Positions 44,278 through 54,040 of a DNA stretch of 64,000 nt are shown here, piece after piece (position 1 is the stretch's first letter; each line of letters starts with the position of its first letter). Below the pieces are notes generated by a model, which searched no databases, was not told the origin of the DNA, and saw only the letters and a list, made by a program, of their open reading frames with translations. Source of the stretch: Acinetobacter sp. C26M (GTDB taxonomy: Bacteria > Pseudomonadota > Gammaproteobacteria > Pseudomonadales > Moraxellaceae); the NCBI RefSeq assembly GCF_023702675.1, contig NZ_CP098478.1:3472001-3536000 (forward strand), in the 5' to 3' direction. The position numbers and the translations under genes are program-made.

Positions 44278-45153
44278 ATGTCTGATTTACGCCAACGCTT
44301 TTTTATCGAAGACTGTCCTGTTCGCGGTGAAGTAGTTCATTTGGAAGAAGCACTACAAACTATTTTGGCGCAACGTGAATATATGCCTGCGGTACAAAGT
44401 CTCTTGGGTGAAATGTTAAGTGCAACTGCCTTACTTGCCAGCACATTGAAGATTCGTGGCCGTATTAGTTTACAGATTCAAGCTACAGGCACATTCAAAT
44501 GGGCCATGGCTGAATGTAACCATTTAGGTGAAGTTCGTGCCTTGGCAGATTATGAAGAAGATCCTCGCTTTGTCGAAGGATCAGACAGTCGCACCGTGCT
44601 TGCTGCGCTTACCAATCCAGTATTATTCATCAATATTGAACCTGAGCACGGCGAACGCTATCAAGGGATCGTACCACTTGAGCAACCTACTTTAGCAGGT
44701 TGCTTAACACAATATTATGATCTGTCTGCACAGATTCCAACGCATATTGTATTGGCAACTAATAAGCAACGTTCGGGTGGTCTATTGATTCAACTTCTTC
44801 CTCGTAATGATGAAGAAGAGCAAAAGCTTGTAGATGAAGATCTATGGCCACGTTTAACCATGCTCACTGAAACTCTAAAACCAGAAGAGCTAACCGATCT
44901 GCCTGCAAATGAAATCCTCTACCGCTTGTATAACGAAGAAGAAGTGCGTTTGCCTGAGGTTGAGCAGTTAAAGTTCGGCTGTACTTGCTCTAAAGAACGT
45001 TGTGCCAACGCATTGATTCAAATCGGTGTTGACGCAGTACATGAAACTTTAGAAGCACAAAACCCAATCCAGATGGACTGCCAATTCTGTAATACACGTT
45101 ATGAATTTACTGCAGAAGAAGCTTTAGGTTTGTTCGGTGAACATTTAAGTTAA
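44278..45153 (+). CDS. hslO: Redox-regulated chaperone Hsp33
   Basis: Hsp33 is a holdase activated by oxidation and heat. The 291-residue protein has the C-terminal zinc switch C234-x-C236 with C268-x2-C271 (CTC and CQFC); C241 is an extra cysteine. The N-terminal domain begins QRFFIEDCPVRGEVVHLEEA, typical of the family. TGGAG lies 9 bases before the ATG. A hairpin and a CCCC-TTA-GGGG element precede it. A terminator follows. Confidence 0.96.
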   Translation: MSDLRQRFFIEDCPVRGEVVHLEEALQTILAQREYMPAVQSLLGEMLSATALLASTLKIRGRISLQIQATGTFKWAMAECNHLGEVRALADYEEDPRFVEGSDSRTVLAALTNPVLFINIEPEHGERYQGIVPLEQPTLAGCLTQYYDLSAQIPTHIVLATNKQRSGGLLIQLLPRNDEEEQKLVDEDLWPRLTMLTETLKPEELTDLPANEILYRLYNEEEVRLPEVEQLKFGCTCSKERCANALIQIGVDAVHETLEAQNPIQMDCQFCNTRYEFTAEEALGLFGEHLS

Positions 45154-45173
45154 TTGACTAAATGTTAAAAAAT

Positions 45174-45200
45174 AAAAAAGACGGGCTTCCGTCTTTTTTT
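45174..45200 (+). terminator. Terminator of hslO
   Basis: AAAAAAGACGG/CCGTCTTTTTT with loop GCTT. Confidence 0.92.
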
Positions 45201-45271
45201 ATTTTGTATTAAGGTCTATGCGATAAAACAATGTTCAAATCTCCCAATAACATAGACCCTAACTTTGCCAT

Positions 45272-45880
45272 ATGAATTACTTCGAATATTTGCTGTTTAT
45301 CATTAGTGTGGTGGTGCTGATTGCGACCCCTGGTCCTGTGATGATTTTGGTGGCCAGTGCAGGCCTAAAAGGCGGCTATAAAAAAGCATTACAAACCATT
45401 TTTGGAACCAATTTTGCGTCTTTAATTCTGATTTTTATTTCAGTATTAATATTAAAAGGCTTTCTCACTATTGATGAGAATTACCTAAAAGCCATTCGGG
45501 TATTGGGCTGCCTCTATATCGCCTATCTGGGTTACAGCATCATTAAAGAAGTGCTTCAGGCTCCCCATCCAACCGCCATTCAAACAGTATCGGCTCAAAG
45601 CGGTGGCTTTAAAAAAGGTTTTCTTGTCGGGATTTCAAATCCGAAAGACATTATTTTCTTTTCGGCTTTTTTCCCACAGTTCATTCATATCTCACCGAAC
45701 ATCAACTTCAGTTTAAGCTTACTTACAATCACATGGATTATCTTGGATTTCCTGACCCTGTCTTTGGTGTATTTATTCTTCCGCCGCCTCTCTCAAAGCA
45801 GTGTCTATCCGAAGATTTTGGGACTGTGTGGTATCTTGTTGGTATTAATTGCAGTCTATGGTCTGATTGATACTTTCTAA
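45272..45880 (+). CDS. LysE/RhtB-family amino acid exporter
   Basis: The 202-residue protein has six hydrophobic segments and the family signature ATPGPVMILVASAGLKGGYKKAL (about 18-40, read in parts), with GFLVGISNPKDIIFFSAFFPQF in the middle. The family exports amino acids or derivatives such as lysine, homoserine or threonine; the substrate is not evident. It stands alone and ends 10 bases before the convergent SRPBCC gene. Confidence 0.85.
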   Translation: MNYFEYLLFIISVVVLIATPGPVMILVASAGLKGGYKKALQTIFGTNFASLILIFISVLILKGFLTIDENYLKAIRVLGCLYIAYLGYSIIKEVLQAPHPTAIQTVSAQSGGFKKGFLVGISNPKDIIFFSAFFPQFIHISPNINFSLSLLTITWIILDFLTLSLVYLFFRRLSQSSVYPKILGLCGILLVLIAVYGLIDTF

Positions 45881-45890
45881 ACCGAGCAAA

Positions 45891-46337
45891 TCATGAACTG
45901 GGGAACTCACTTTCGACACGTTGCCTTAAACTTTCATTCATCAAGTGGAAGTTTTGCTCAGTTTTCTTCAGTTCTTTGCCCAAAAACCTCACGAGAAAGC
46001 CATTAAAGGTCTCACTATGCTTGAACAAGGTTTTTTTCTCTGCAACTTCAATGAGTTCAAAACAATGAATACCATTAAACAGCTGCTTGAAAAGTAATGT
46101 GCCATGCCATGCAAATTTTTCGGCTTGTTTATTCTCAACAACTAAAGGCACGAAGTTCATCGTACTTTCACCAGCGCTTTGCAGCACAATTTTCAGTTCA
46201 CCACCCAGTTCTTTATGACCTTCTATTCGAATGATAAATGGGTTCCACTCGGGATAACGGTCAAAATCCATGAGAACATTCCAGATTTCCTTGGCTGAAG
46301 CATGAATCAATATCTCTGTATTTATTTCTTTTTTCAT
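45891..46337 (-). CDS. SRPBCC (START-like) domain protein
   Basis: The 148-residue protein has the SRPBCC ligand-binding fold: INTEILIHASAKEIWNVLMDFDRYPEWNPFI at the N-terminus (read in parts) and FNGFLVRFLGKELKKTEQNF near the end. Such proteins bind hydrophobic ligands; the specific role is unknown. The ATG at 46337 with GTGGAA upstream is preferred over a start at 46388. A TGTATG-AA-CATACA inverted repeat at 46352-46365, 15 bases before the start, may be an operator. Confidence 0.78.
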   Translation of the reverse strand: MKKEINTEILIHASAKEIWNVLMDFDRYPEWNPFIIRIEGHKELGGELKIVLQSAGESTMNFVPLVVENKQAEKFAWHGTLLFKQLFNGIHCFELIEVAEKKTLFKHSETFNGFLVRFLGKELKKTEQNFHLMNESLRQRVESEFPSS

Positions 46338-46599
46338 TATTTTTCCACTTATGTATGAACATACACGTATTGATAGATATGTGAGCAATACAATAACTAC
46401 TCATTATGCACGCCATCAGATCAATACTTAAAAAACCAAAATTGTATTAGAACTTAGCATTCATTAATTTCAATTTTATTGCGATATTTGTGCAATCAAT
46501 CTCCGTACGTAAAAACAAGTCTTATACAATCGAATCTATTGAAATCTCTTGGATTCGTTTCATAATGAAATAAACACATAATTATCTTTATTACAGATC

Positions 46600-47547
46600 A
46601 TGGCAAAAAATTATTATGAAGAGCTAGGTGTTTCAAGAGATGCCTCAGCAGATGAAATCAAAAAAGCCTATCGAAAACTGGCGCGTAAATACCATCCTGA
46701 CATTAGCAAAGAAGCCGATGCAGAAACCAAAATGCAGGCCATCAATGTTGCCTATGACACCCTAAGTGATAGCACCAAGAAAGCAGAATATGACCAAATG
46801 CTGGATCATCCTCAAGGCTTTTCTCATACTGGTCAAGGTAACCATAGTGGTGGTTTTGATGGCTCACAGTTCTATCGTCAAAGCTCAGGTGAAGGTGCCG
46901 ACTTTAGTGGCTTTGAAGATTTATTTGGTCGCTTTGGTTCAGGCTTTGGTGGTGGACAACAACGTTCACAGCGCCAGCAACGTAGTTATCGTGGTGAAGA
47001 TCAACACGCCAGTATTCAAATTGACGTAGATATTGCCTATCACGGCTCAACCCAACAAATTACCTTACAGATCCCAACTTATAACGTCTATGGTGAACCT
47101 GAGGTACAACGTAAAACCTTGGAAGTTAAAATTCCAAAAGGCATGAAAGAAGGTCAACAAATCCGCCTCAATGGTCAAGGTCAAACTGGTGTTAACGGCG
47201 GTGAAAATGGTGATCTGTATATCGAGATTCAATATAAAGACACTGATCGAATTCGTGTTGAAGGTGCTGATGTCTATCAAACGATTGATGTCAGTCCTTG
47301 GGAAGCAGGTATAGGGCAAAGTATCGAACTCAACACCCCTGCTGGACAGCTCAAAGTAAATTTACCCAAAAATGCAAAAAATGGGCAACAACTACGTTTA
47401 AAAGACAAAGGAATTCCAAACAAAACTGCAGGACATTTGTACCTAATCATTAATATTGTTTTACCGCCAGTACACAATGAGCAAGATCAGCAAGCTTATC
47501 AACAATTTGCCGATGCATTTGCTTCATTCCGACCTCGCGCCTCATAA
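46600..47547 (+). CDS. cbpA: DnaJ-family co-chaperone CbpA
   Basis: CbpA is a DnaJ homolog that stimulates DnaK and binds curved DNA. The 315-residue protein has a J domain (about 5-70) with H32-P33-D34, a glycine-rich linker (about 75-135) and two beta-rich C-terminal substrate domains (about 140-310). The zinc fingers of DnaJ are absent, as expected for CbpA. The modulator gene cbpM starts 11 bases after the stop. Confidence 0.93.
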   Translation: MAKNYYEELGVSRDASADEIKKAYRKLARKYHPDISKEADAETKMQAINVAYDTLSDSTKKAEYDQMLDHPQGFSHTGQGNHSGGFDGSQFYRQSSGEGADFSGFEDLFGRFGSGFGGGQQRSQRQQRSYRGEDQHASIQIDVDIAYHGSTQQITLQIPTYNVYGEPEVQRKTLEVKIPKGMKEGQQIRLNGQGQTGVNGGENGDLYIEIQYKDTDRIRVEGADVYQTIDVSPWEAGIGQSIELNTPAGQLKVNLPKNAKNGQQLRLKDKGIPNKTAGHLYLIINIVLPPVHNEQDQQAYQQFADAFASFRPRAS

Positions 47548-47558
47548 GGAGTAAGATC

Positions 47559-47885
47559 ATGACAACCATTCAATACAAAGAAATTCAATATGACGGTCAC
47601 AGCCAAGTTGAAATCATTGATGAACAATTGGCTCTTGATCTTGAACACTTTGCCGAGGCATGTGGTCAAAGCATCGACTGGGTATTAAAACTGATTGATT
47701 ATGATATTTTACAAATTTCTGTAGAACCTCAAAGCTATCAGTTTATCGGCGAAGATGTCAGTCGGGCTAGACGTGCTTATCGTTTACAACGTGACTTTGA
47801 TGCAAGCCTATCGGCTGTGGCTGTGATGTTGGACTTAATTGATGAAGTGCAACAGCTACGTAAACAGCTCAAGCATTTTCATTAA
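47559..47885 (+). CDS. cbpM: CbpA modulator CbpM
   Basis: CbpM inhibits CbpA by binding its J domain. The 108-residue protein has a MerR-like N-terminal helical part (FAEACGQSIDWVLKLIDYDIL) and a long C-terminal helix (AVAVMLDLIDEVQQLRKQLKHF), matching the family. AAGGAG lies 10 bases upstream. Its position directly after cbpA is the normal arrangement. Confidence 0.92.
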   Translation: MTTIQYKEIQYDGHSQVEIIDEQLALDLEHFAEACGQSIDWVLKLIDYDILQISVEPQSYQFIGEDVSRARRAYRLQRDFDASLSAVAVMLDLIDEVQQLRKQLKHFH

Positions 47886-47936
47886 CCAATAGTCTTAATT
47901 TAACGAACAACTAGATAAAACCTGATACTCGAGAGG

Positions 47937-48176
47937 GTCATCCACAACCTGAGCGAAGATAAACAAAGCACTGCTTTGTCTGAAGCGCAAGACGAACAGC
48001 TATGCTGTGAGTATGGTATCAAAAGTGAACCTTGCTGAGCTTTAGTCGCTCCTCATGTGGATGACGATGCCTTTGCTTACTTTGGGCGAAACCAAAGTAA
48101 GGCGAGCCTGAACGAACCAAAGCGATTAAAGCTTTGGTGAAGTGCAAGACGAAGTAGTTAATCCAGAGAATAGATG
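47937..48176. repeat. Cluster of REP-like palindromes and two diverged 65-bp repeat units
   Basis: The 350 bases after cbpM hold no gene. GTCATCCACA (47937-47946) and TGTGGATGAC (48056-48065) form a perfect inverted repeat. Two related units, 47948-48015 and 48107-48175, share CTGA(G/A)CGAA, a CAAAGC...GCTTTG hairpin and TGAAG(C/T)GCAAGACGAA. Between them is a 10-bp hairpin, CTTACTTTGG/CCAAAGTAAG (48076-48101). This looks like a composite intergenic repeat family. Confidence 0.6.
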
Positions 48177-48238
48177 AGAACTCAGTATGACTCCGCTAAA
48201 AATTACTTTTTAACAATGAGATATTTGAACGAAATCTG

Positions 48239-49462
48239 TTATTTCAGCTTGGTCATTTTCTCCACTTCTTTCAGCGTTTGCTTAATCGGTTCATAATCCA
48301 AAAACCAGAGCAGATTAAAATTACGCTGCCGATGCTGCTGGGCCAACAAATCAATCACACTTCGTTCACCACGCCCAACCAAATGTTGTCGATAAAAATA
48401 ATACAGCAGGAATATGGTACTCATCAGCATCACACCCAGCATGATCCAAAAGCCAACAGGTGACTTCAGCCCTGGAATAAACTCAAAGTTCATACCATAC
48501 ACGCCTGTTAGCAACGTCAGTGGCGCAAATATCGCGGTAATGATTGCCAAGATACGCATGTTTTCATTGGTTTGATTGGCAATCGCAGAGAAGTGTAAAT
48601 CGATAGCTGATTGAATGGCATTTCTTAAGCGCAAGGTATGCTTTTGTACACGCTCGACATGGCTCATTAAATCATTCAGACGCACCAATAAGATGTCTTG
48701 TGCTTTATGCTTATGCTCACCCACAACATGATGATAATTATCGACCAGTTCATCTCTAAACTCTTGTAGAGTCTCGATCTGCTCTTCACAGAGATTTTCA
48801 ATTTGCTGGAAAGCCATATCTTCGTGAAACAATTGATGCCACTGCTTAAAACGGCGATTGCCCTGTAAGAGTTGCTGTTGCCAATATTCGACACGGCGAG
48901 TTAAGGGCGTGCGTAAATTCAGATAGCCATCAATCATGCTATTCAGTAAACGCAAGCATAAATCCGCAGGTGTACTGGCTAACTTACGTGGTTTATTCTG
49001 CTCGGCAATCGGTCGCGCCATAATCGTTTGAATACGTTGAATATAGCTTTCTACTGCCTGATTGCCCTGCTCTCTCACACTCACCAAGACGGTTGGCGTT
49101 AAGATAAAACTCATCGGTGTGGTCGCTAAACCAAAAACACTTTCATGTGATTCTGAAGCATTCTCATTTGCCAAAATCTGGTCATCTGGGCTGATTAGTT
49201 TGCGGAACACCAACAGGTCATATTCCTCCACCGTATCAAATGCACAAGGATGCTCGATATTGAGTAAATCCCGCAGATGGAATTCATTCAATACCAGCCC
49301 TGTATATTCATAAATATTCTTCTGCCAAGACTCAGTATGATTGACTAAATCTTGTCTTAAGCTATCCACCCATAAAAACTCAAGCGTATGTTCTGTTTGT
49401 TGTTCCGCACTAATAAAAACTGTATTTTCACTGTTATGACGATAAAAATAATAAAGTTGCAT
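48239..49462 (-). CDS. CorA-family divalent metal transporter
   Basis: The protein is 407 residues from the ATG at 49462 (MQLYYFYRHNSENTVFISAE). Upstream in-frame sequence runs through the dctA terminator and is not coding. It has a large cytoplasmic helical funnel, then two C-terminal membrane helices with the selectivity motif Y-G-M-N in GVYGMNFEFIPG. Family members carry magnesium, cobalt, nickel or zinc. Substrate is unclear, and it is longer than E. coli CorA at the N-terminus. It lies downstream of dctA on the same strand, separated by a terminator. Confidence 0.88.
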   Translation of the reverse strand: MQLYYFYRHNSENTVFISAEQQTEHTLEFLWVDSLRQDLVNHTESWQKNIYEYTGLVLNEFHLRDLLNIEHPCAFDTVEEYDLLVFRKLISPDDQILANENASESHESVFGLATTPMSFILTPTVLVSVREQGNQAVESYIQRIQTIMARPIAEQNKPRKLASTPADLCLRLLNSMIDGYLNLRTPLTRRVEYWQQQLLQGNRRFKQWHQLFHEDMAFQQIENLCEEQIETLQEFRDELVDNYHHVVGEHKHKAQDILLVRLNDLMSHVERVQKHTLRLRNAIQSAIDLHFSAIANQTNENMRILAIITAIFAPLTLLTGVYGMNFEFIPGLKSPVGFWIMLGVMLMSTIFLLYYFYRQHLVGRGERSVIDLLAQQHRQRNFNLLWFLDYEPIKQTLKEVEKMTKLK

Positions 49463-49552
49463 AAGACAATAAGAGTTGCGATCGCTAAAGAAATGCTGCC
49501 ACGAAGCCAGATAAAAAGCTACGGCTATTACTGAGTAAAAACGATATCCAAT

Positions 49553-49590
49553 AAAAAAGCCCCACATGCGCGAAGCATGGAGGCTTTTTC
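49553..49590 (-). terminator. Terminator of dctA
   Basis: An imperfect stem on the minus strand (AAAAAGCCTCCATGC with GCATGTGGGGCTTTTTT) ends in a T-run, just after the dctA stop. Confidence 0.82.
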
Positions 49591-49604
49591 TAATCTCAGG
49601 AAGA

Positions 49605-50927
49605 TTACACTTCTTTCTTCTCAACCACACCATATTTAAGGGCTTGATCAAGTTGTTCTTTGTCCAAAGCATTATCCCATTTTGCCACAACGATTGTTGC
49701 ACAAGCATTGCCGACCAAGTTAGTCAATGCACGGCATTCTGACATGAAACGGTCAATACCAAGGATCAGTGCCATACCCGCGACTGGAATTGCAGGAACA
49801 ACCGACAGTGTTGCAGCCAAGGTAATAAAGCCTGCACCTGTAATCCCTGCAGCACCTTTAGAACTGAGCATAGCCACCAATAGAATCGTGATTTGCTGAG
49901 TAAGAGTTAATTCAATATTACAAGCCTGAGCGATAAACAATGCCGCCAATGTCATGTAGATATTAGTACCATCAAGGTTAAATGAATAACCTGTTGGGAT
50001 GACTAAACCAACAACCGACTTTTCACAGCCTGCTTTTTCCATCTTCGCCATCAATGACGGTAATGCCGCTTCAGATGAGCTCGTTCCGAGCACCAACCAA
50101 AGTTCGTCTTTAATATAACGAATCAGATCAATAATCGAGAAACCATTATAGCGCGCCACTGCACCCAAAATGATAATCACGAACAGTAAAGCGGTAATGT
50201 AGAAGGTTGCAATCAATAACATCAAATTACCGATTGAACTAATGCCATAAGCACCAATGGTAAATGCCATTGCACCGAATGCACCAATTGGCGCAAACTT
50301 CATCAACATACCGACCAAGGTAAATACTGGCGTGGTGAGCTGCTGTAGAAAATCAGTGACTGGACGACCTAAATCACCTGATTTTGCCAAAGCCAAACCA
50401 AACAACACCGCTACAAAGAGGACTTGAAGAATTTGACCTGATACAAATGGACTGACCAATGTATCTGGAATAATATTCATCAAGAAGCCCGTAATCGTTG
50501 ACTCGTGCGCTTTTGCTGCATATTCATCAACTTTGGTACTGTGCAAGGTACTTGGATCAATATTCAAACCATGACCAGGCTCAATCACGTTTCCGACGAT
50601 CAGACCGACAATCAACGCCAAGGTTGAAAACGTCAGGAAGTAGATCATCGCCTTCCCTGTCACTCGACCAACGCTGCCGAGGTTTTTCATGCCTGCAATC
50701 CCCGTCACAACAGTCAGGAAAATTACAGGAGCAATAATCATTTTAACTAATTTAATGAACGCTTCGCCTAGTGGCTTTAAGCTTTCACCCAATTCTGGGA
50801 AGAAATGACCTAACAATATCCCCGCGACAATCGCGAAGATCACTTGCACATAGAGTATCTGATAAAACTTTGGTTTCTTGGGAGGCTGTTGGTCATCTTG
50901 ACCTGTGGCGACATGATCGACAAGCAT
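49605..50927 (-). CDS. dctA: C4-dicarboxylate:cation symporter DctA
   Basis: DctA imports succinate, fumarate and malate. The 440-residue protein has the DAACS-family fold: eight membrane helices and two re-entrant hairpins, with the signatures [32 protein letters not shown] and [20 protein letters not shown]. The last of these and [20 protein letters not shown] agree closely with E. coli DctA, which separates it from the glutamate carrier GltP. It stands alone and ends in a terminator. Confidence 0.9.
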   Translation of the reverse strand: MLVDHVATGQDDQQPPKKPKFYQILYVQVIFAIVAGILLGHFFPELGESLKPLGEAFIKLVKMIIAPVIFLTVVTGIAGMKNLGSVGRVTGKAMIYFLTFSTLALIVGLIVGNVIEPGHGLNIDPSTLHSTKVDEYAAKAHESTITGFLMNIIPDTLVSPFVSGQILQVLFVAVLFGLALAKSGDLGRPVTDFLQQLTTPVFTLVGMLMKFAPIGAFGAMAFTIGAYGISSIGNLMLLIATFYITALLFVIIILGAVARYNGFSIIDLIRYIKDELWLVLGTSSSEAALPSLMAKMEKAGCEKSVVGLVIPTGYSFNLDGTNIYMTLAALFIAQACNIELTLTQQITILLVAMLSSKGAAGITGAGFITLAATLSVVPAIPVAGMALILGIDRFMSECRALTNLVGNACATIVVAKWDNALDKEQLDQALKYGVVEKKEV

Positions 50928-51132
50928 GTGCGATATTCCTTCATATTGAGATGAACAAATAGACTTCCGACTGTCTATTTAAAACCACATAAACACAGGC
51001 AGGCACGGAAATTTGGGGAATTCTACGTTAATTGCAGCACGCACAATTAAAGCCTTAGACTAATGTCTAATATAAATAAATTTTATGCTTATAGTTTCTG
51101 TTTTTTATATCTTTAACAATCATTCACTTAAT

Positions 51133-51167
51133 AAAAAAGCGCATTGTTAAAACAATGCGCTTTTTTT
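51133..51167 (-). terminator. Terminator of pnp
   Basis: A 16-bp stem, AAAAAAGCGCATTGTT/AACAATGCGCTTTTTT, sits about 20 bases after the pnp stop. Confidence 0.93.
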
Positions 51168-51187
51168 AAGCAAAATGCTTGCTAGCA

Positions 51188-53281
51188 TTAAGCCTGTTCA
51201 ATGTCTTTCATTGTCAACTTGATACGACCACGGTTGTCGACATCAGCAACTTGTACTTTAACGTCCTGACCTTCTTTTAATACGTCAGTCACATTCGCAA
51301 TACGCTCATTTGAGATTTGTGAAATGTGAAGTAAACCATCAGTACCTGGCATGATATTGACGAATGCACCGAATTCAACGATACGAATCACTTTACCTGC
51401 GTAGATTGTACCTGGTTCAACTTCTGCAGTAAGTGCTTGGATTTTCGCAATCGCAGCTTTTGCAGCTGCTTTAGTTTCACCAAATACACGTACAGTACCG
51501 TTATCTTCGATATCAATCGCAGCTTTAGTTTCTTCTGTAATTGCACGGATCGTTGCACCACCCTTACCAATTACATCACGGATCTTGTCTGGGTTGATGT
51601 TGATCACTTCAAACGTTGGCGCATGTGCATTGATTTCTGAACGAGCACGAGAAATGACTTTGTTCATTTCATTTAAGATGTGCATACGGCCAGCAAATGC
51701 TTGGTTTAATGCAACTTCCATGATCTCTTCAGTAATCCCTTCGATCTTGATGTCCATTTGAAGTGCAGTAATACCGTTTGCAGAACCTGCCACTTTAAAG
51801 TCCATATCACCTAAGTGATCTTCATCACCCAAGATGTCAGAAAGAACTGCGAAACGCTCACCTTCTTTTACTAAGCCCATTGCGATACCCGCAACTGGTG
51901 CTTTCAATGGTACACCTGCATCCATAAGTGACAATGAAGCACCACATACAGAAGCCATAGAAGATGAACCGTTAGATTCAGTAATATCAGATACGATACG
52001 GATCACGTACGGGAAGCGGTCAGCAGCAGGAAGAACTGCTTGAACACCACGACGCGCTAAACGACCATGACCGATTTCACGACGCTTAGGACCTGATTCA
52101 CGACCAGTTTCACCTACAGAATATGCAGGGAAGTTGTAGTGCAACATAAAGTTGTCAGTTTTGGTACCAGAAAGCGTATCAACCATCAATGCATCACGTG
52201 TATTACCCAAAGTCGTTGTCACTAAGGCCTGAGTTTCACCACGTGTGAATAGTGCTGAACCGTGCGCACGGCCTAATACACCTACTTGTACATCGATACC
52301 GCGAACAGTTTTGGTATCACGACCATCAATACGTGGCTTACCTGACAAAATGTTGTCACGTACAGTACGGTACTTAAGGTCTTCAAATAATTCGTTTACT
52401 TCATCAGCAATACCAGTTTCGTCATTTTCAGGAACAAACTGTGCAACTGCTTCTGCATAAAGTGCATCAAGTGCTGCATAACGATCTTGTTTAACTGCAA
52501 TCGTATATGCTTCAGAAATTTTCGCTTCGAAAGCAGTTTTCAATTGCTCAAGAAGTGCTTCGTTTTTGCTTGGAGCAACCCAAGTCGATTCAACTGCACC
52601 CGCAGCTGCAGCAAACTCTTTAATTGCTTGAATTGCAATTTGCATTTCGTCATGACCGAAAAGAACTGCACCCAACATTTGGTCTTCTGAAAGTTCTTTC
52701 GCTTCAGATTCAACCATCAGCACAGCAGATTCTGTACCTGCAACCACAAGGTCAAGATCAGATTGTGCAAGTTGTTCAAAGTTCGGGTTAAGAACATATT
52801 CACCATTGATTAAACCAACACGCGCACCACCAATTGGGCCACGGAATGGTGTACCAGCAATCGACAAGGCAGCTGAAGTACCTAGCATTGCAGCGATATC
52901 GGCATCCATAGTTTTATCAGAAGAAACAACAGTTGCTGTAACTTGGATTTCGTTGAAATAACCTTCTGGGAACAATGGACGGATTGGACGGTCAATTAGA
53001 CGTGAGATTAAAGTTTCAGCTTCTGACGCACGACCTTCGCGCTTACCGTAACCACCAGGGATACGACCAGCTGCATATTGTTTTTCTTGATAGTTAACAG
53101 TTAACGGGAAAAAATCTTGACCCGCTTTTGCTTTAGGCTGAGCCACAACCGCAACGAGTACAGTCACGCCACCCATGGTAACTAAAACTGTATTTGCTTG
53201 ACGTGCAACACGACCCGTTTCTAAAACAACTTGGTATTGACCAAATTGGAATTCTTTACGAACGATATTAAACATTGACAT
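51188..53281 (-). CDS. pnp: Polynucleotide phosphorylase
   Basis: PNPase degrades RNA 3' to 5' using phosphate and joins the degradosome with RNase E. The 697-residue protein has two RNase PH domains separated by a helical domain, then a KH domain ([20 protein letters not shown]) and an S1 domain ([20 protein letters not shown]). The order rpsO-pnp is the classical one. In E. coli the pnp leader is cut by RNase III and PNPase represses itself; a hairpin in the 249-base rpsO-pnp gap would suit this. Confidence 0.97.
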   Translation of the reverse strand: MSMFNIVRKEFQFGQYQVVLETGRVARQANTVLVTMGGVTVLVAVVAQPKAKAGQDFFPLTVNYQEKQYAAGRIPGGYGKREGRASEAETLISRLIDRPIRPLFPEGYFNEIQVTATVVSSDKTMDADIAAMLGTSAALSIAGTPFRGPIGGARVGLINGEYVLNPNFEQLAQSDLDLVVAGTESAVLMVESEAKELSEDQMLGAVLFGHDEMQIAIQAIKEFAAAAGAVESTWVAPSKNEALLEQLKTAFEAKISEAYTIAVKQDRYAALDALYAEAVAQFVPENDETGIADEVNELFEDLKYRTVRDNILSGKPRIDGRDTKTVRGIDVQVGVLGRAHGSALFTRGETQALVTTTLGNTRDALMVDTLSGTKTDNFMLHYNFPAYSVGETGRESGPKRREIGHGRLARRGVQAVLPAADRFPYVIRIVSDITESNGSSSMASVCGASLSLMDAGVPLKAPVAGIAMGLVKEGERFAVLSDILGDEDHLGDMDFKVAGSANGITALQMDIKIEGITEEIMEVALNQAFAGRMHILNEMNKVISRARSEINAHAPTFEVININPDKIRDVIGKGGATIRAITEETKAAIDIEDNGTVRVFGETKAAAKAAIAKIQALTAEVEPGTIYAGKVIRIVEFGAFVNIMPGTDGLLHISQISNERIANVTDVLKEGQDVKVQVADVDNRGRIKLTMKDIEQA

Positions 53282-53415
53282 GTATTATATTTTCCTAGTT
53301 TTATTCTAGTGAGACCCCTAAGGTTTGGCATTCAGACTACAACTGCTGTGTAGATAAATGACAAAGCTTAGAAGCCATCGCACTAGATCAAAATTTTAAA
53401 TAAATTTAAACACAA

Positions 53416-53441
53416 AGAAGGAGCGAACAAGCGCCCCTTCT
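53416..53441 (-). other. Hairpin between rpsO and pnp
   Basis: On the minus strand AGAAGGGGCG and CGCTCCTTCT pair over 10 bp (one G-U) with a 6-base loop. It lies about 90 bases after the rpsO stop and could be a terminator remnant, an attenuator or an RNase III site of the pnp leader. Confidence 0.55.
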
Positions 53442-53530
53442 AAAGTCATCTAAGATAAATTAGATGAAACTCTCTTTTCAGCGATAAAGCATAGCAACAT
53501 GCGAAATAGCGAAAACAAAGTAAAATCGAA

Positions 53531-53800
53531 TTAACGACGTAAACCTAATGCGCCGATCAAAGCAACATAACGACCGTGATCTTTACCGTTTAAGTAGTCA
53601 AGTAATTTACGACGTTGGTTAACCATACGAATCAAACCACGACGGCTGTGATGGTCGTGTTTGTGTTCTTTAAAGTGACCTTGCAAATCATTGATTTGAG
53701 CAGTCAATAAAGCAACTTGTACTTCAGGTGAACCAGTGTCGTTTTCAGCACGAGCAAATTTAGCGATGATCTCTGCGCGATCAGTGTTAGTTAAAGCCAT
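53531..53800 (-). CDS. rpsO: 30S ribosomal protein S15
   Basis: The 89-residue protein is S15, which binds the central domain of 16S rRNA and starts platform assembly. The sequence [20 protein letters not shown] and [20 protein letters not shown] (positions about 21-40 and 46-65) is fully typical. CGGAGAAATCGA precedes the ATG as ribosome binding site. It is followed by pnp on the same strand. Confidence 0.98.
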   Translation of the reverse strand: MALTNTDRAEIIAKFARAENDTGSPEVQVALLTAQINDLQGHFKEHKHDHHSRRGLIRMVNQRRKLLDYLNGKDHGRYVALIGALGLRR

Positions 53801-54040
53801 TCGATTTCTCCGAGATGCTTACAAAAATAAAATGATAATGATCAGTTGAAACCAACCGACTGCCGTGCATCACTACAGCAAGGCGCTTATTTTAAGTGAT
53901 CTATCGCTATATTGCAAAAATGTTTTCTATTTGCTGGCATTTCGGCAGCTGACAGCATTAAACAAAATAGGCACACTACCCTTGTTCTGTTTTCAATTTA
54001 TGACAGAGAAGAAAGAAAACGAAAATATTGCGAGGGAATC

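Noticed and set aside
49463..49708. N-terminal extension of the CorA-like protein to 49708
   Set aside because: The added sequence runs back through the dctA terminator and the dctA 3' end. The family-like sequence starts at the ATG at 49462.
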